The position numbers and the translations under genes were made by a program. This document shows, one piece after another, positions 11,915 to 23,053 of a DNA stretch of 51,214 bases (positions are counted from its first letter, which is position 1; each line of letters opens with the position of its first letter). Location of the stretch: NCBI RefSeq assembly GCF_011620715.1, contig NZ_WOYP01000067.1:52607-103820 (forward strand). Reading direction: 5' to 3'. The DNA is from Microbacterium sp. (GTDB lineage Bacteria > Actinomycetota > Actinomycetes > Actinomycetales > Microbacteriaceae). The notes below the pieces were generated by a model that saw only the letters and a list, made by a program, of their open reading frames with translations, was not told the origin of the DNA and did not search any database.

Positions 11915-12475
11915 TCATCGGCGGGCGAGACGTTCAGCGTCCGCCCACGCCCGCTGCGCCGGGGTCAGCGAACCACCGGTTGCCGCCTGGGCGGCGCCGC
12001 CGCGCCACGCGTGGCACAGCGCGAGAGCGAGCGCGTCGGCGGCATCTGCGGGCTTCGGCACCTCATCCAGCCGCAGGATCCGCACGATCATCGCCTGCAC
12101 CTGCCGCTTGTCGGCCGCTCCGTAGCCCGTCACGGCGGCCTTCACCTCGGTCGGGGTATGGGTCGTGGCGGGCAGGCCCCGTTCGCCGGCGATGAGCAGT
12201 GCGATGCCGCTCGCCTGCGCGGTTCCCATCACGGACTGGCGGTTGTGCTGCGAGAAGACGCGCTCCACCGCCATCACCGACGGGCCGTGCTCGTCGATCA
12301 CGGCGCGGATGCCGGCCGCGATGGTCACCAGGCGGCGCTCGATCCGCTCACCCGGGTCGGAGCGGATCACGCCGACGTGCACCAGCGTGGCCGATCGGTC
12401 GCGCGCCACATCCACGACCCCGATGCCGCAGCGGGTCAGCCCGGGGTCGATGCCGAGAACACGCAGAGCTGCCAC
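11915..12475 (-). CDS. ruvC: Crossover junction endodeoxyribonuclease RuvC
   Basis: [30 protein letters not shown]; order ruvC-ruvA-ruvB. Confidence 0.97.
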   Translation of the reverse strand: MAALRVLGIDPGLTRCGIGVVDVARDRSATLVHVGVIRSDPGERIERRLVTIAAGIRAVIDEHGPSVMAVERVFSQHNRQSVMGTAQASGIALLIAGERGLPATTHTPTEVKAAVTGYGAADKRQVQAMIVRILRLDEVPKPADAADALALALCHAWRGGAAQAATGGSLTPAQRAWADAERLARR

Positions 12476-12522
12476 TCCCCCACGCTAAGCGGCGGAAGGG
12501 AAGGAGTCGTCAGCGGCGCGCC

Positions 12523-13281
12523 CTACTCGTCGGTCTCGAGCTCGGCCTGCACCTCGGCCGACAGGTCGAAGTTGCTGTAGACGTTCTGCACGTCGTCGCT
12601 GTCTTCGAGTGCGTCGATCAGCCGGAAGACCTTGCGCGCCGTGTCGGCGTCGATCTCGACCTTGAGGCTCGGGACGAACTCGACGTCGGCGGACTCGTAG
12701 TCGATGCCGGCGTCCTGCAGCGCGGTGCGGACCTTGACGAGGTCGCTCGCGTCGGTGAGCACCTCGAATCCGTCGGAATGGGGCGCGATCTCTTCGGCTC
12801 CGGCATCCAGCACCGCGAGCATGACGTCGTCCTCGCTGGTTCCCTCGCCGCCGACGACGATGACGCCCTTGCGGTGGAAGTTGTAGGCGACGCTCCCCGG
12901 GTCGCCCATGGTCCCGCCGTTGCGGGTCATCGTGGTGCGCACTTCCGCCGCCGCGCGGTTCTTGTTGTCGGTGAGGCACTCGATCAGCAGCGCGACGCCG
13001 TTGGGCCCGTAGCCCTCGTAGATGATCGTGGCGTAGTCGACGGACTCACCGGTGAGCCCCGCCCCCCGCTTTACGGCGCGGTTGATGTTGTCGATCGGGA
13101 CCGACGTCTTCTTCGCCTTCTGGATGGCGTCGACCAGGGTCGGGTTGCCCGAGAGGTCGGCACCGCCCATCTTGGCTGCGACTTCGATGTTCTTGATGAG
13201 TTTGGCGAACGATTTGGCACGGCGCGAATCGATGATCGCCTTCTTGTGCTTCGTCGTCGCCCACTTGGAGTGGCCGGACAT
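12523..13281 (-). CDS. yebC: YebC/PmpR-family DNA-binding regulatory protein
   Basis: [40 protein letters not shown]. Confidence 0.97.
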   Translation of the reverse strand: MSGHSKWATTKHKKAIIDSRRAKSFAKLIKNIEVAAKMGGADLSGNPTLVDAIQKAKKTSVPIDNINRAVKRGAGLTGESVDYATIIYEGYGPNGVALLIECLTDNKNRAAAEVRTTMTRNGGTMGDPGSVAYNFHRKGVIVVGGEGTSEDDVMLAVLDAGAEEIAPHSDGFEVLTDASDLVKVRTALQDAGIDYESADVEFVPSLKVEIDADTARKVFRLIDALEDSDDVQNVYSNFDLSAEVQAELETDE

Positions 13282-13415
13282 GGCTCCAGTTTACGCGGGC
13301 AGGGCGACTGTCTCGAAGCCGAAGCGCAATGAGGTCACGCCGCACCCTGCTGAGGCACGCCGGCGCGGGCGCGGGGGTCGGCCGCGCGATCAAGGGGGTG
13401 CACCCGCGAGCGTCG

Positions 13416-14012
13416 TCAGGCGGCGCGCACGGTGTCGAGGAAGAGCTCGTGAAAACGACGCTCCCCGGTGACCTCCGGGTGGAACGACGTGCCCAGCAGC
13501 TGGGCGTGTCGGACGGCCACGACCCGGCCGTCCGCGAGCCGCGCGAGCGGCTCCACGCCGGAGCCGACCTCTTCGACCAGCGGCGCGCGGATGAACACCG
13601 CGTGCACGGGGGGGTCGCCCAGCGCGGGAACGTCCAGGTCCGTCTCGAACGATTCCAGCTGACTGCCGAATGCGTTCCTGCGCACCACGACGTCGAGGCC
13701 GCCGAAGGTCTCCTGGCCCTGGATGCCGTCGGTGATCCGGTCGGCCAGGAGGATGAGCCCGGCGCACGTGCCGTACATCGGCATGCCCGCGGCAATCGCG
13801 TCGCGGATGGGCCGCTGCATCCCGAACGCGCGGGAGAGCTTGTCGATCACGCTCGACTCGCCGCCGGGGATCACGAGCCCCTCGACCGCCGTCAGCTCGT
13901 TCGGACGCCGGACGAGTTCCACGTCGGCGCCGAGGTCGCTCAGCACGCGGGCGTGCTCGCGAACGTCGCCCTGCAGAGCGAGCACTCCGACGTGCGGCCG
14001 CCTACCAGCCAC
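13416..14012 (-). CDS. pdxT: Pyridoxal 5'-phosphate synthase glutaminase subunit PdxT
   Basis: [51 protein letters not shown] start overlaps the pdxS stop. Confidence 0.96.
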   Translation of the reverse strand: MAGRRPHVGVLALQGDVREHARVLSDLGADVELVRRPNELTAVEGLVIPGGESSVIDKLSRAFGMQRPIRDAIAAGMPMYGTCAGLILLADRITDGIQGQETFGGLDVVVRRNAFGSQLESFETDLDVPALGDPPVHAVFIRAPLVEEVGSGVEPLARLADGRVVAVRHAQLLGTSFHPEVTGERRFHELFLDTVRAA

Positions 14013-14916
14013 GCTCGGAAAGGCGGTGCGGCGCGGGCAGGTCCGACACGTTGATGCCGACCATCGCTTCGCCGAGGCCCCGCGACACATCCGCGACGAC
14101 CTTGGCGTCGTCGAAGAAGGTCGTCGCCTTCACGATCGCCGCGGCGCGCTGTGCGGGGTTGCCCGACTTGAAGATGCCCGACCCGACGAAGACGCCGTCC
14201 GCGCCGAGCTGCATCATCATGGCTGCGTCGGCCGGCGTGGCCACGCCTCCGGCGACGAACAGCACCACGGGAAGCGTGCCGGTCTCGGCGATCTCGGCGA
14301 CCAGCTCGTAGGGCGCCTGCAGCTCTTTGGCCGCGACGTAAAGCTCATCCTTGGTCAGCGAGCGCAGGACGTTGATCTCGCCGGAGATCTTTCGGATGTG
14401 CTTGGTGGCCTCCGAGACATCGCCCGTGCCGGCCTCGCCCTTGGAGCGGATCATGGCCGCACCCTCGTTGATGCGGCGCAGAGCCTCCCCGAGGTTGGTT
14501 GCACCGCACACGAACGGGACGGCGAAGCGCCATTTGTCGATGTGGTTCATGTAGTCGGCCGGCGACAGGACCTCGGACTCGTCGATGTAGTCGACGCCCA
14601 GCTCCTGCAGCACCTGCGCCTCGACGAAGTGCCCGATGCGGGCCTTGGCCATCACGGGGATCGACACCGATGCGATGATGCTCTCGATCATGTCGGGGTC
14701 GCTCATGCGTGACACCCCGCCCTCGGCGCGGATGTCGGCGGGCACGCGCTCCAGCGCCATCACCGCGACGGCTCCGGCATCCTCCGCGATCTTGGCCTGG
14801 TCCGCGGTGACGACGTCCATGATGACGCCGCCCTTGAGCATCTCTGCGAGACCGCGCTTGACGCGGCTCGATCCATGTTGCGCGGCCGCGTTCGAGGGAG
14901 TGGTGCTGTCAGTCAT
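14002..14916 (-). CDS. pdxS: Pyridoxal 5'-phosphate synthase lyase subunit PdxS
   Basis: [56 protein letters not shown]. Confidence 0.98.
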   Translation of the reverse strand: MTDSTTPSNAAAQHGSSRVKRGLAEMLKGGVIMDVVTADQAKIAEDAGAVAVMALERVPADIRAEGGVSRMSDPDMIESIIASVSIPVMAKARIGHFVEAQVLQELGVDYIDESEVLSPADYMNHIDKWRFAVPFVCGATNLGEALRRINEGAAMIRSKGEAGTGDVSEATKHIRKISGEINVLRSLTKDELYVAAKELQAPYELVAEIAETGTLPVVLFVAGGVATPADAAMMMQLGADGVFVGSGIFKSGNPAQRAAAIVKATTFFDDAKVVADVSRGLGEAMVGINVSDLPAPHRLSERGW

Positions 14917-15002
14917 AATCATCGATTCTAGTTGGGCGCGGATGCCGCTCCAGCCGTGCCTGAGGGGCCACGGGCGATCGGCTGGACCGGGTCGGATCTG
15001 GT

Positions 15003-15547
15003 TCAGGCGTGCCAGGCGTCGGCGACCGTGCGACGGACTTCGCCCAGCAGCTGCGGCAGCGCCTTGGTCTTCGCGATGATCGGGAAGAAGTTCGCATCGG
15101 CCGTCCACCGCGGGACGATGTGCTGATGCAGGTGGCCGTCGATCCCGGCTCCAGCGACGTGGCCCTGGTTCATGCCGATGTTGAAGCCATCGCACCGCGA
15201 CACCTTCCGCAGGACGGCCATGCCGCGCTGGGTGAGGGCGCCGATCTCGGCGACCTCCTCCCCGGTCGCCTCGTCATACTGAGAGATGTGCCGGTACGGG
15301 CACACCAGCAGGTGGCCGGAGTTGTACGGGAAGAGGTTCAGCAGCACGAACGCCGTCGTGCCGCGGGCGACGATGAGCGAGTCCTCATCCGACATCTGCG
15401 GCGCCGCGCAGAACGGGCACGCGTCGCGCAACGGCTGCGGGCCGGCTGCGATATACGCCATCCGGTGAGGCGTCCACAGCCGCTGGAACTCATCAGGGAT
15501 GCCGGCGAGGGTGGCGGCGTCGACGAGCCCCTCGACAGGCGCGTCAG

Positions 15548-15551
<4 letters not shown>
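15003..15551 (-). CDS. HIT family protein
   Basis: CPFC...[20 protein letters not shown]...[15 protein letters not shown] overlap with the thrS stop. Confidence 0.93.
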
Positions 15552-17566
<2,015 letters not shown>

Positions 17567-17634
17567 GGAACTCTCCAGAGGGTGGCTCGGATCAAAGGCT
17601 GCTCAGCTTCAGGCGCGCGCTGCGCCCCGCCCGC

Positions 17635-17892
17635 TCAGGCGCCGAGCGTTCGCGTGCCGGCGACGGCGACGACGGTCGCATTCGGCAGGTGGCGCAATCC
17701 CATGCACCACAGTCTAGTTCCGGGTCGACGCGCACATTCGCGCAGCGCCCATCCGATCGCCGCGCGGGTGAAGAACTCGCGGTCGTCGAGGTTTCGAGCG
17801 ATCATCGCCGCGAGAAGCCCTCGATCGACGCTTTTTGCGGCCCTCGGGAGTTGCCACTCCACGAGCGCGGGGCGCACCGTGGCCCCCGACAC
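17635..17892 (-). pseudogene. Remnant of an AlkD-type DNA alkylation repair protein
   Basis: LLAAMIARNLDDREFFTRAAIGWALRE matches the AlkD core motif (NL...EFFIRKAIGWALREYA.TDPE); motif continues as RVDPE in another frame, then similarity stops. Confidence 0.6.
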
Positions 17893-17924
17893 GTTGAACC
17901 CGGAATTCCGGCGGCTTCTCTCTG

Positions 17925-17996
17925 TGCGCGATACTGGGATCGAACCAGTGACCTCTTCCGTGTCAGGGAAGCGCGCTACCGCTGCGCCAATCGCCC
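17925..17996 (-). tRNA. tRNA-Val(GAC), CCA not encoded, G2-G71 mismatch in acceptor stem
   Basis: Cloverleaf GGGCGAT TG GCGC AGCGGTA GCGC G CTTCC CTGACAC GGAAG AGGTC ACTGG TTCGATC CCAGT ATCGCGC A; anticodon GAC. Confidence 0.85.
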
Positions 17997-18020
17997 AAGT
18001 CCGCCGGCTCGCGCCGGGAG

Positions 18021-18094
18021 TGGAGGTGGCGACGGGATTCGAACCCGTGTAAACGGCTTTGCAGGCCGGTGCCTAGCCGCTCGGCCACGCCACC
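18021..18094 (-). tRNA. tRNA-Cys(GCA), CCA encoded
   Basis: GGTGGCGTGGCCGAGCGGCTAGGCACCGGCCTGCAAAGCCG...GGGTTCGAATCCCGTCGCCACCTCCA. Confidence 0.95.
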
Positions 18095-18149
18095 GTGTGG
18101 ATTGACCCCACGTGCCGTGATTCCTCCGAAGAGGGATCCCTGCACTCGA

Positions 18150-18222
18150 GCGGATGACGAGACTCGAACTCGCGACCCCAACCTTGGCAAGGTTGTGCGC
18201 TACCAACTGCGCTACATCCGCG
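18150..18222 (-). tRNA. tRNA-Gly(GCC)
   Basis: GCGGATGTAGCGCAGTTGGTAGCGCACAACCTTGCCAAGGTTGGGGTCGCGAGTTCGAGTCTCGTCATCCGCT. Confidence 0.95.
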
Positions 18223-18369
18223 TTCCCAGAATTGCTCCAGGCGCTTGAACGACTTTAGCCGATGATCCAGGACTCGCCAAACCAGCGCGGGCATGCGCGT
18301 GTCATATGAGCGGGTTCGCTCGCGCTTCAGGCATCCGGTAACATCGTGAGTCGACCCCGCAGGGGTCTG

Positions 18370-18445
18370 GGGCGATTGGCGCAGTTGGTAGCGCGCTTCC
18401 TTCACACGGAAGAGGTCATCGGTTCGAGTCCGGTATCGCCCACCA
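18370..18445 (+). tRNA. tRNA-Val(CAC), CCA encoded
   Basis: GGGCGATTGGCGCAGTTGGTAGCGCGCTTCCTTCACACGGAAGAGGTCATCGGTTCGAGTCCGGTATCGCCCACCA; fully paired acceptor stem. Confidence 0.96.
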
Positions 18446-18456
18446 CGCACCGCAGT

Positions 18457-18975
18457 TCAGTTCCCGACATCCCAGCCGTAGCGGCGGTGCAGCGCGTCAG
18501 CGACCCGCGCGAACCGCTCCAGATCCAGCTCAGATGCTTCACGCCGCATGCCTTGCCGATGCACGCTGTACAACTGATCGATGTCCACCCACGACGGGCG
18601 ACCCTGTGAGTCCCACGGACCCGCACCGATCGCAATGAAGTCCCGATCCGCTTCGTGCGACCTGCTCGTCAGCCGCACCGCGTAGACGTGTTCGTCATCC
18701 CACCGGCCGATCACCAGGACCGGACGGTCCTTCCCGCGGCCGTCGTTCTCGGTGTACGGCACCCACGTCCAGACGATCTCGCCCGCGTCGGGGTCGCCGT
18801 CGCGGTCGGGCGCGTAGCTGATGCGCAGGCCATTCGGTCGAGGCGGGTCTATCTCCACCGTCGAGGTCGAGGTCGAGGTCGAGGTCGACGGCGGGGCCGG
18901 GGTGGGTGTGGTGCGGAACAGGCGTGACAGTGCCCCGAGGAGACCCCTGCGCCGCATTGCCATGCCCTCATGCAC
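18457..18975 (-). CDS. PemK/MazF-family-like protein
   Basis: GEIVWTWVPYTENDGRGKDRPVLVIGR...VRLTSR...PSWVDIDQLYSVHRQGM, with N-terminal low-complexity linker. Confidence 0.75.
   Translation of the reverse strand: MHEGMAMRRRGLLGALSRLFRTTPTPAPPSTSTSTSTSTVEIDPPRPNGLRISYAPDRDGDPDAGEIVWTWVPYTENDGRGKDRPVLVIGRWDDEHVYAVRLTSRSHEADRDFIAIGAGPWDSQGRPSWVDIDQLYSVHRQGMRREASELDLERFARVADALHRRYGWDVGN
18860..18889 (-). repeat. 6-bp tandem repeat (gtcgag x4 + gtcgac) encoding an (ST)n linker
   Basis: gtcgaggtcgaggtcgaggtcgaggtcgac within the PemK-like CDS. Confidence 0.9.
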
Positions 18976-19000
18976 ACTCAGACCCTATCCGGACGCAGGG

Positions 19001-19036
19001 CAGAACGCCCCGCGTCCGAAGTCGCGGGGCGTTCTG
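19001..19036 (-). terminator. Strong hairpin terminator downstream of amtB
   Basis: Perfect 14-bp inverted repeat cagaacgccccgcg - tccgaagt - cgcggggcgttctg. Confidence 0.85.
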
Positions 19037-19050
19037 GAATGGTGCGGGTG

Positions 19051-20325
19051 TCAGGCCCTCGCGTCGGCGAGGACGTAACCCTCTTCGCCGTGCATGATGG
19101 TGTCGATACCCGCGATCTCATCCTCGTTCTTGACGCGGAAGCCGATCGTCTTCTGAATCGCGAACCCGATGATCCAGGCGAGGACGAACGAGTAGATGAG
19201 GACCGCGAAGGCCGCGATCGCCTGGACGAGCAGCTGAGCGCCGCTGCCGCTGTAGATGAGGCCGGTGCCGTTGGCGAAGAAGCCCAGGTACAGGGTTCCG
19301 ATCAGACCGCCGACGAGGTGGATGCCCACCACGTCGAGCGAGTCGTCGAAGCCGAGCTTGTACTTCAGTTCGATCGCCAGGGCGCAGACCGCACCGGCGA
19401 CCAGACCGAGCACGATCGCCCAGATCGGCGTCAGTGAGGCGCAGGCGGGGGTGATCGCGACCAGGCCGGCGACAGCACCCGACGCGGCTCCGACGGAAGT
19501 CGGCTTGCCGTCCTTGATCTTCTCGACGATGAGCCACGCCAGCAGAGCCGCTGCCGGTGCCGCGAGCGTGTTGACGAACGCGATTGCGGCGGTGTTGTCG
19601 GCGGCGAGCTCGGAGCCGGCATTGAAGCCGAACCAGCCGAACCACAGCAGACCGGCGCCGAGGAGCACGAAGGGCGGGTTGTGCGGGACGTTCACGCCCT
19701 TCTGGAAGCCGACGCGCTTGCCGAGCACGAGTGCGAGTGCGAGGGCTGCGGCACCAGCGTTGATGTGGACGGCGGTACCACCGGCGAAGTCGATCGCACC
19801 GACTCCGAACCAGGTCTGCATGCCGTAGGTGATCCAGCCGCCGTAGGAGAAACTGCCGTCCTCGGCGAGGCCGAAGTTGAAGACCCAGCTCGCAACCGGG
19901 AAGTAGACGACGGTCGCCCAGACCGCGGCGAAGATCATCCACGCCCCGAACTTCGCGCGATCTGCGATCGCGCCGGAGACCAGCGCGACCGTGATGATCG
20001 CGAAGGTCGCCTGGAAGGCCACGAACGCGAGCGGTGGGTACGCGGCGCCCTCGGGCGTGACGAGGAGACTGGACAGGCCGAATTCGGAGGGGTCGATCGT
20101 CCAAGGGAAGTTGATCGTGCCCACGTCCGTGGTCGGGAAGGCGATCGCGTAGCCGTAGAGGACCCAGAGGACCCCGATGATGCCCATCGCGCCGAAGCTG
20201 AGCATCATCATGCTGATGACGCTCTTTGCCTTGACCAGGCCTCCATAGAAGAAGGCGAGTCCTGGGGTCATCAACAGAACGAGTGCGGCGGATATCAGGA
20301 TGAATGCTGTATTGCCTTGATCCAT
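19051..20325 (-). CDS. amtB: Ammonium transporter (Amt family)
   Basis: MDQGNTAFILISAALVLLMTPGLAFFYGGLVKAKSVISMMM...DFAGGTAVHINAGAAALALALVLGKR. Confidence 0.96.
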   Translation of the reverse strand: MDQGNTAFILISAALVLLMTPGLAFFYGGLVKAKSVISMMMLSFGAMGIIGVLWVLYGYAIAFPTTDVGTINFPWTIDPSEFGLSSLLVTPEGAAYPPLAFVAFQATFAIITVALVSGAIADRAKFGAWMIFAAVWATVVYFPVASWVFNFGLAEDGSFSYGGWITYGMQTWFGVGAIDFAGGTAVHINAGAAALALALVLGKRVGFQKGVNVPHNPPFVLLGAGLLWFGWFGFNAGSELAADNTAAIAFVNTLAAPAAALLAWLIVEKIKDGKPTSVGAASGAVAGLVAITPACASLTPIWAIVLGLVAGAVCALAIELKYKLGFDDSLDVVGIHLVGGLIGTLYLGFFANGTGLIYSGSGAQLLVQAIAAFAVLIYSFVLAWIIGFAIQKTIGFRVKNEDEIAGIDTIMHGEEGYVLADARA

Positions 20326-20392
20326 CTCGAATGAACCTCTCTGCAGGGACGCAGGGTAAAAGCGTCGGGTGGTCTCAGTGTCGAGGGTGCGG

Positions 20393-20431
20393 GTTTCCTC
20401 CGACGGTCACACGGTGTTTCGCGCGTGTTAC
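20393..20431 (-). promoter_or_regulatory. Putative GlnR-type nitrogen-control sites upstream of amtB
   Basis: Minus strand: GTAAC-acgcgc-GAAAC-accgt-GTGAC-cgtcggag-GAAAC; first unit fits GTnAC-N6-GaAAC exactly. Confidence 0.55.
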
Positions 20432-20511
20432 ACAACCCCGACCGAGGTAAACATCAAGTTTCGGGACGCCGTGAGCAACGGCGGAATCTCGCGGATCGGC
20501 GGCGCGGCCCG

Positions 20512-21546
20512 CTAGTCGAGGGTAGAGGCCACGAGCCGCGAGATCGCGCGCAGGTACTTCTTGCGGTAGCCGCCGGCCAGCATCTCATCCGGGAAGACCA
20601 GATCGAGCGTCTCGCCGGTGGCGCGGATCGGCATCTGCGCGTCGTACACCCGATCGACGAAGGCCACGAACCGCAGCGCCGCGGACTGATCGGTCAGCGC
20701 CGCGACATCGCGCAGTCCGACCATCGACAGTCCGTCGATGAGCCGAATGTAGCGGGACGGATGCACGGTGGCCAGGTGTGCGACCAGGTCGGCGAACCCG
20801 TCATCGGAGACCACGCCACGCGTGCCTGCATCCGCGATCGCGGCCTCATACTCCGCGGAGCTCAGCGCCGCGGCATGGCCGTCGAGCTGTCGATGGCGGT
20901 AGTCGGTGCCGTCGATGCGGATGGTCTCGAAGCTCGCGGCCATCGCGTGGATCTCGCGGAGGAAGTCCTGTGCGGCGAACCGGCCCTCGCCCAGTGCGTT
21001 CGGCGGCGTGTTGGATGTCGCGGCCAGGCGCGTGCCCGAGGCCACGAGCTCGCCGAGCAGCCGGGTCATGACCATCGTGTCTCCGGGGTCATCGAGCTCG
21101 AACTCGTCGATGCAGAGCAGGTCGGACCCGCGGAAGAGCTCCACCGTGTTCTGGTAGCCGAGGGCGCCCACCAGCGCCGTGTACTCGATGAACGAACCGA
21201 AGTACTTCCGCCGCACGGGCATCGCGTGGTAGGTCCCCGCCAGCAGGTGCGTCTTGCCGACGCCGAACCCGCCGTCCAGGTACACGCCTGGCCTGGGCGC
21301 GGGGCCTTTCTTCGCACGCCGGAGGAACCCACCCCGTGCCTCAGGCTGACCGAGCCCCGCGAACGCCATGAGTGTGCTCTTGGCATTCTGCTGCGATGGG
21401 AAGGCCGCATCCGCGCGGTAGGACTCGAAGGTGGCGTCTTCGAACTGGGGCGGGGGAACCAGCGACGCGACCATCTCGGCACCGGAGATCTGCGGAGTGC
21501 GCTCGGTGAGTCGAACGATTCCCGTGGGGGTCGCGGAGAGTGTCAT
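20512..21546 (-). CDS. zapE: AFG1/ZapE-like AAA ATPase
   Basis: PRPGVYLDGGFGVGKTHLLAGTYHAMP...LLCIDEFELDDPGDTMVMTRLLGELV. Confidence 0.92.
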   Translation of the reverse strand: MTLSATPTGIVRLTERTPQISGAEMVASLVPPPQFEDATFESYRADAAFPSQQNAKSTLMAFAGLGQPEARGGFLRRAKKGPAPRPGVYLDGGFGVGKTHLLAGTYHAMPVRRKYFGSFIEYTALVGALGYQNTVELFRGSDLLCIDEFELDDPGDTMVMTRLLGELVASGTRLAATSNTPPNALGEGRFAAQDFLREIHAMAASFETIRIDGTDYRHRQLDGHAAALSSAEYEAAIADAGTRGVVSDDGFADLVAHLATVHPSRYIRLIDGLSMVGLRDVAALTDQSAALRFVAFVDRVYDAQMPIRATGETLDLVFPDEMLAGGYRKKYLRAISRLVASTLD

Positions 21547-21668
21547 CCTGCTGATCCTGTGTCGCCTTCTTACAGAGTGAGTGCGTTCCTGGGCCCGGGA
21601 ATCTAGGGTCGAAGAGACGGTCCAACCCTATGCCGTCGCTTCCGCCATCCTGACCCGAGGAGCAGCCG

Positions 21669-22568
21669 GTGTCCGTCGAGTTCGACACGTCATCCCCCAA
21701 GTTCGCCGAGTACTCCGAGCCCGGCCGGCTCGTCACCGGAGATTGGCTCGAACATCACCTCGGGCAGCCCGGCCTGGTCGTGGTCGAATCCGACGAGGAT
21801 GTGCTCCTCTACGAGACCGGCCACATCCCCGGCTCGGTGAAGGTGGACTGGCACACCGAGCTGAACGATCCCGTCGTCCGCGACTATGTCGACGGCGTGG
21901 GATTCGCCGAACTACTGAGCCGCAAGGGCATCTCGCGCGAAGACACCGTTGTCATCTACGGCGACAAGAACAATTGGTGGGCCGCCTACGCGCTGTGGGT
22001 CTTCTCGCTGTTCGGCCACGAGGACGTGCGGCTGCTGGACGGCGGTCGCGACAAGTGGATCGCGGACGGGCGACCGATCACCACGGACGCCGCGGTGCGC
22101 GAACCGACCGACTACCCCGTCGTGTCCCGAGACGACAGCAGGCTGCGCGCCTACAAGGACGACGTGCTCGCCCACCTCGGCAACCCCCTGATCGATGTCC
22201 GCTCACCCGAGGAGTACGAAGGCTCGCGAACGTCCGCGCCGGCCTACCCTGAAGAGGGCGCGCTCCGGGCCGGCCACATCCCGACCGCGAAGAGCGTGCC
22301 GTGGGCGCGCGCGGTGGCCGCGGACGGCGGCTTCAAGACGCGCGCCGAGCTGGACGCGATCTACCGTGACGAAGTCGGGCTCTCCGACGGCGACGAGGTC
22401 GTCGCCTACTGCCGGATCGGCGAGCGTTCGAGCCACACCTGGTTCGTGCTCCATCACCTGCTCGGCTTCGAGAAAGTCCGCAACTACGACGGATCGTGGA
22501 CCGAGTGGGGCAGCGCGGTGCGGGTGCCGATCGCGACAGGCGCCGAACCCGGCGGGCTCCCGGGCTGA
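21669..22568 (+). CDS. Thiosulfate/3-mercaptopyruvate sulfurtransferase (two rhodanese domains)
   Basis: [21 protein letters not shown]; catalytic loop [24 protein letters not shown]. Confidence 0.93.
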   Translation: MSVEFDTSSPKFAEYSEPGRLVTGDWLEHHLGQPGLVVVESDEDVLLYETGHIPGSVKVDWHTELNDPVVRDYVDGVGFAELLSRKGISREDTVVIYGDKNNWWAAYALWVFSLFGHEDVRLLDGGRDKWIADGRPITTDAAVREPTDYPVVSRDDSRLRAYKDDVLAHLGNPLIDVRSPEEYEGSRTSAPAYPEEGALRAGHIPTAKSVPWARAVAADGGFKTRAELDAIYRDEVGLSDGDEVVAYCRIGERSSHTWFVLHHLLGFEKVRNYDGSWTEWGSAVRVPIATGAEPGGLPG

Positions 22569-22599
22569 GCCTGCGCCGCGGTGATCGGCGCGTGGGAGG

Positions 22600-23049
22600 A
22601 TGAGAGGGATGACCACCCACGTCCTGCCCGCTTCCCTCGCCGAGATTCGCGACGAGTTCCTCGAGCTGCCCGAAGCCGACCGGCTGCAGCTGCTGCTCGA
22701 GTTCTCGAACGAGCTGCCCGCGGTTCCGGAGAAGTACGACGGCCACCCGGAGCTGCGGGAGCGGGTCGCGGAGTGCCAGTCGCCTGTCTACATCATCGTC
22801 GACGTCGACGACGACGGCGTGGTCGCGATGCACGCGACCGCGCCCAGGGAAGCGCCGACCACGCGCGGCTTCGCGAGCATCCTCGTGCAGGGGATCGCCG
22901 GGCTCACCGCCGACGCCGTGCTCGCGATCCCCGACGATTTCCCGCAGAGCATCGGATTGACGCGGGCGGTCTCGCCGCTGCGCATCGCGGGGATGGCGGG
23001 GATGCTGCGACGCGTCAAGCGCCAGGTCGCAGAGAAGCGTCCCGCCTGA
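22600..23049 (+). CDS. sufE: SufE family cysteine desulfuration protein
   Basis: LAEIRDEFLELPEADRLQLLLEFSNELP...VAECQSPVYI. Confidence 0.92.
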   Translation: MRGMTTHVLPASLAEIRDEFLELPEADRLQLLLEFSNELPAVPEKYDGHPELRERVAECQSPVYIIVDVDDDGVVAMHATAPREAPTTRGFASILVQGIAGLTADAVLAIPDDFPQSIGLTRAVSPLRIAGMAGMLRRVKRQVAEKRPA

Positions 23050-23053
23050 ACGG

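Noticed and set aside
17567-17634. Possible T-box leader upstream of thrS
   Set aside because: No recognisable specifier hairpin or T-box (TGGN) sequence could be found in the short leader.
18860-18889. 6-bp repeat as regulatory or CRISPR-like array
   Set aside because: Within the PemK-like CDS, in frame, no spacers; it is a simple coding repeat.
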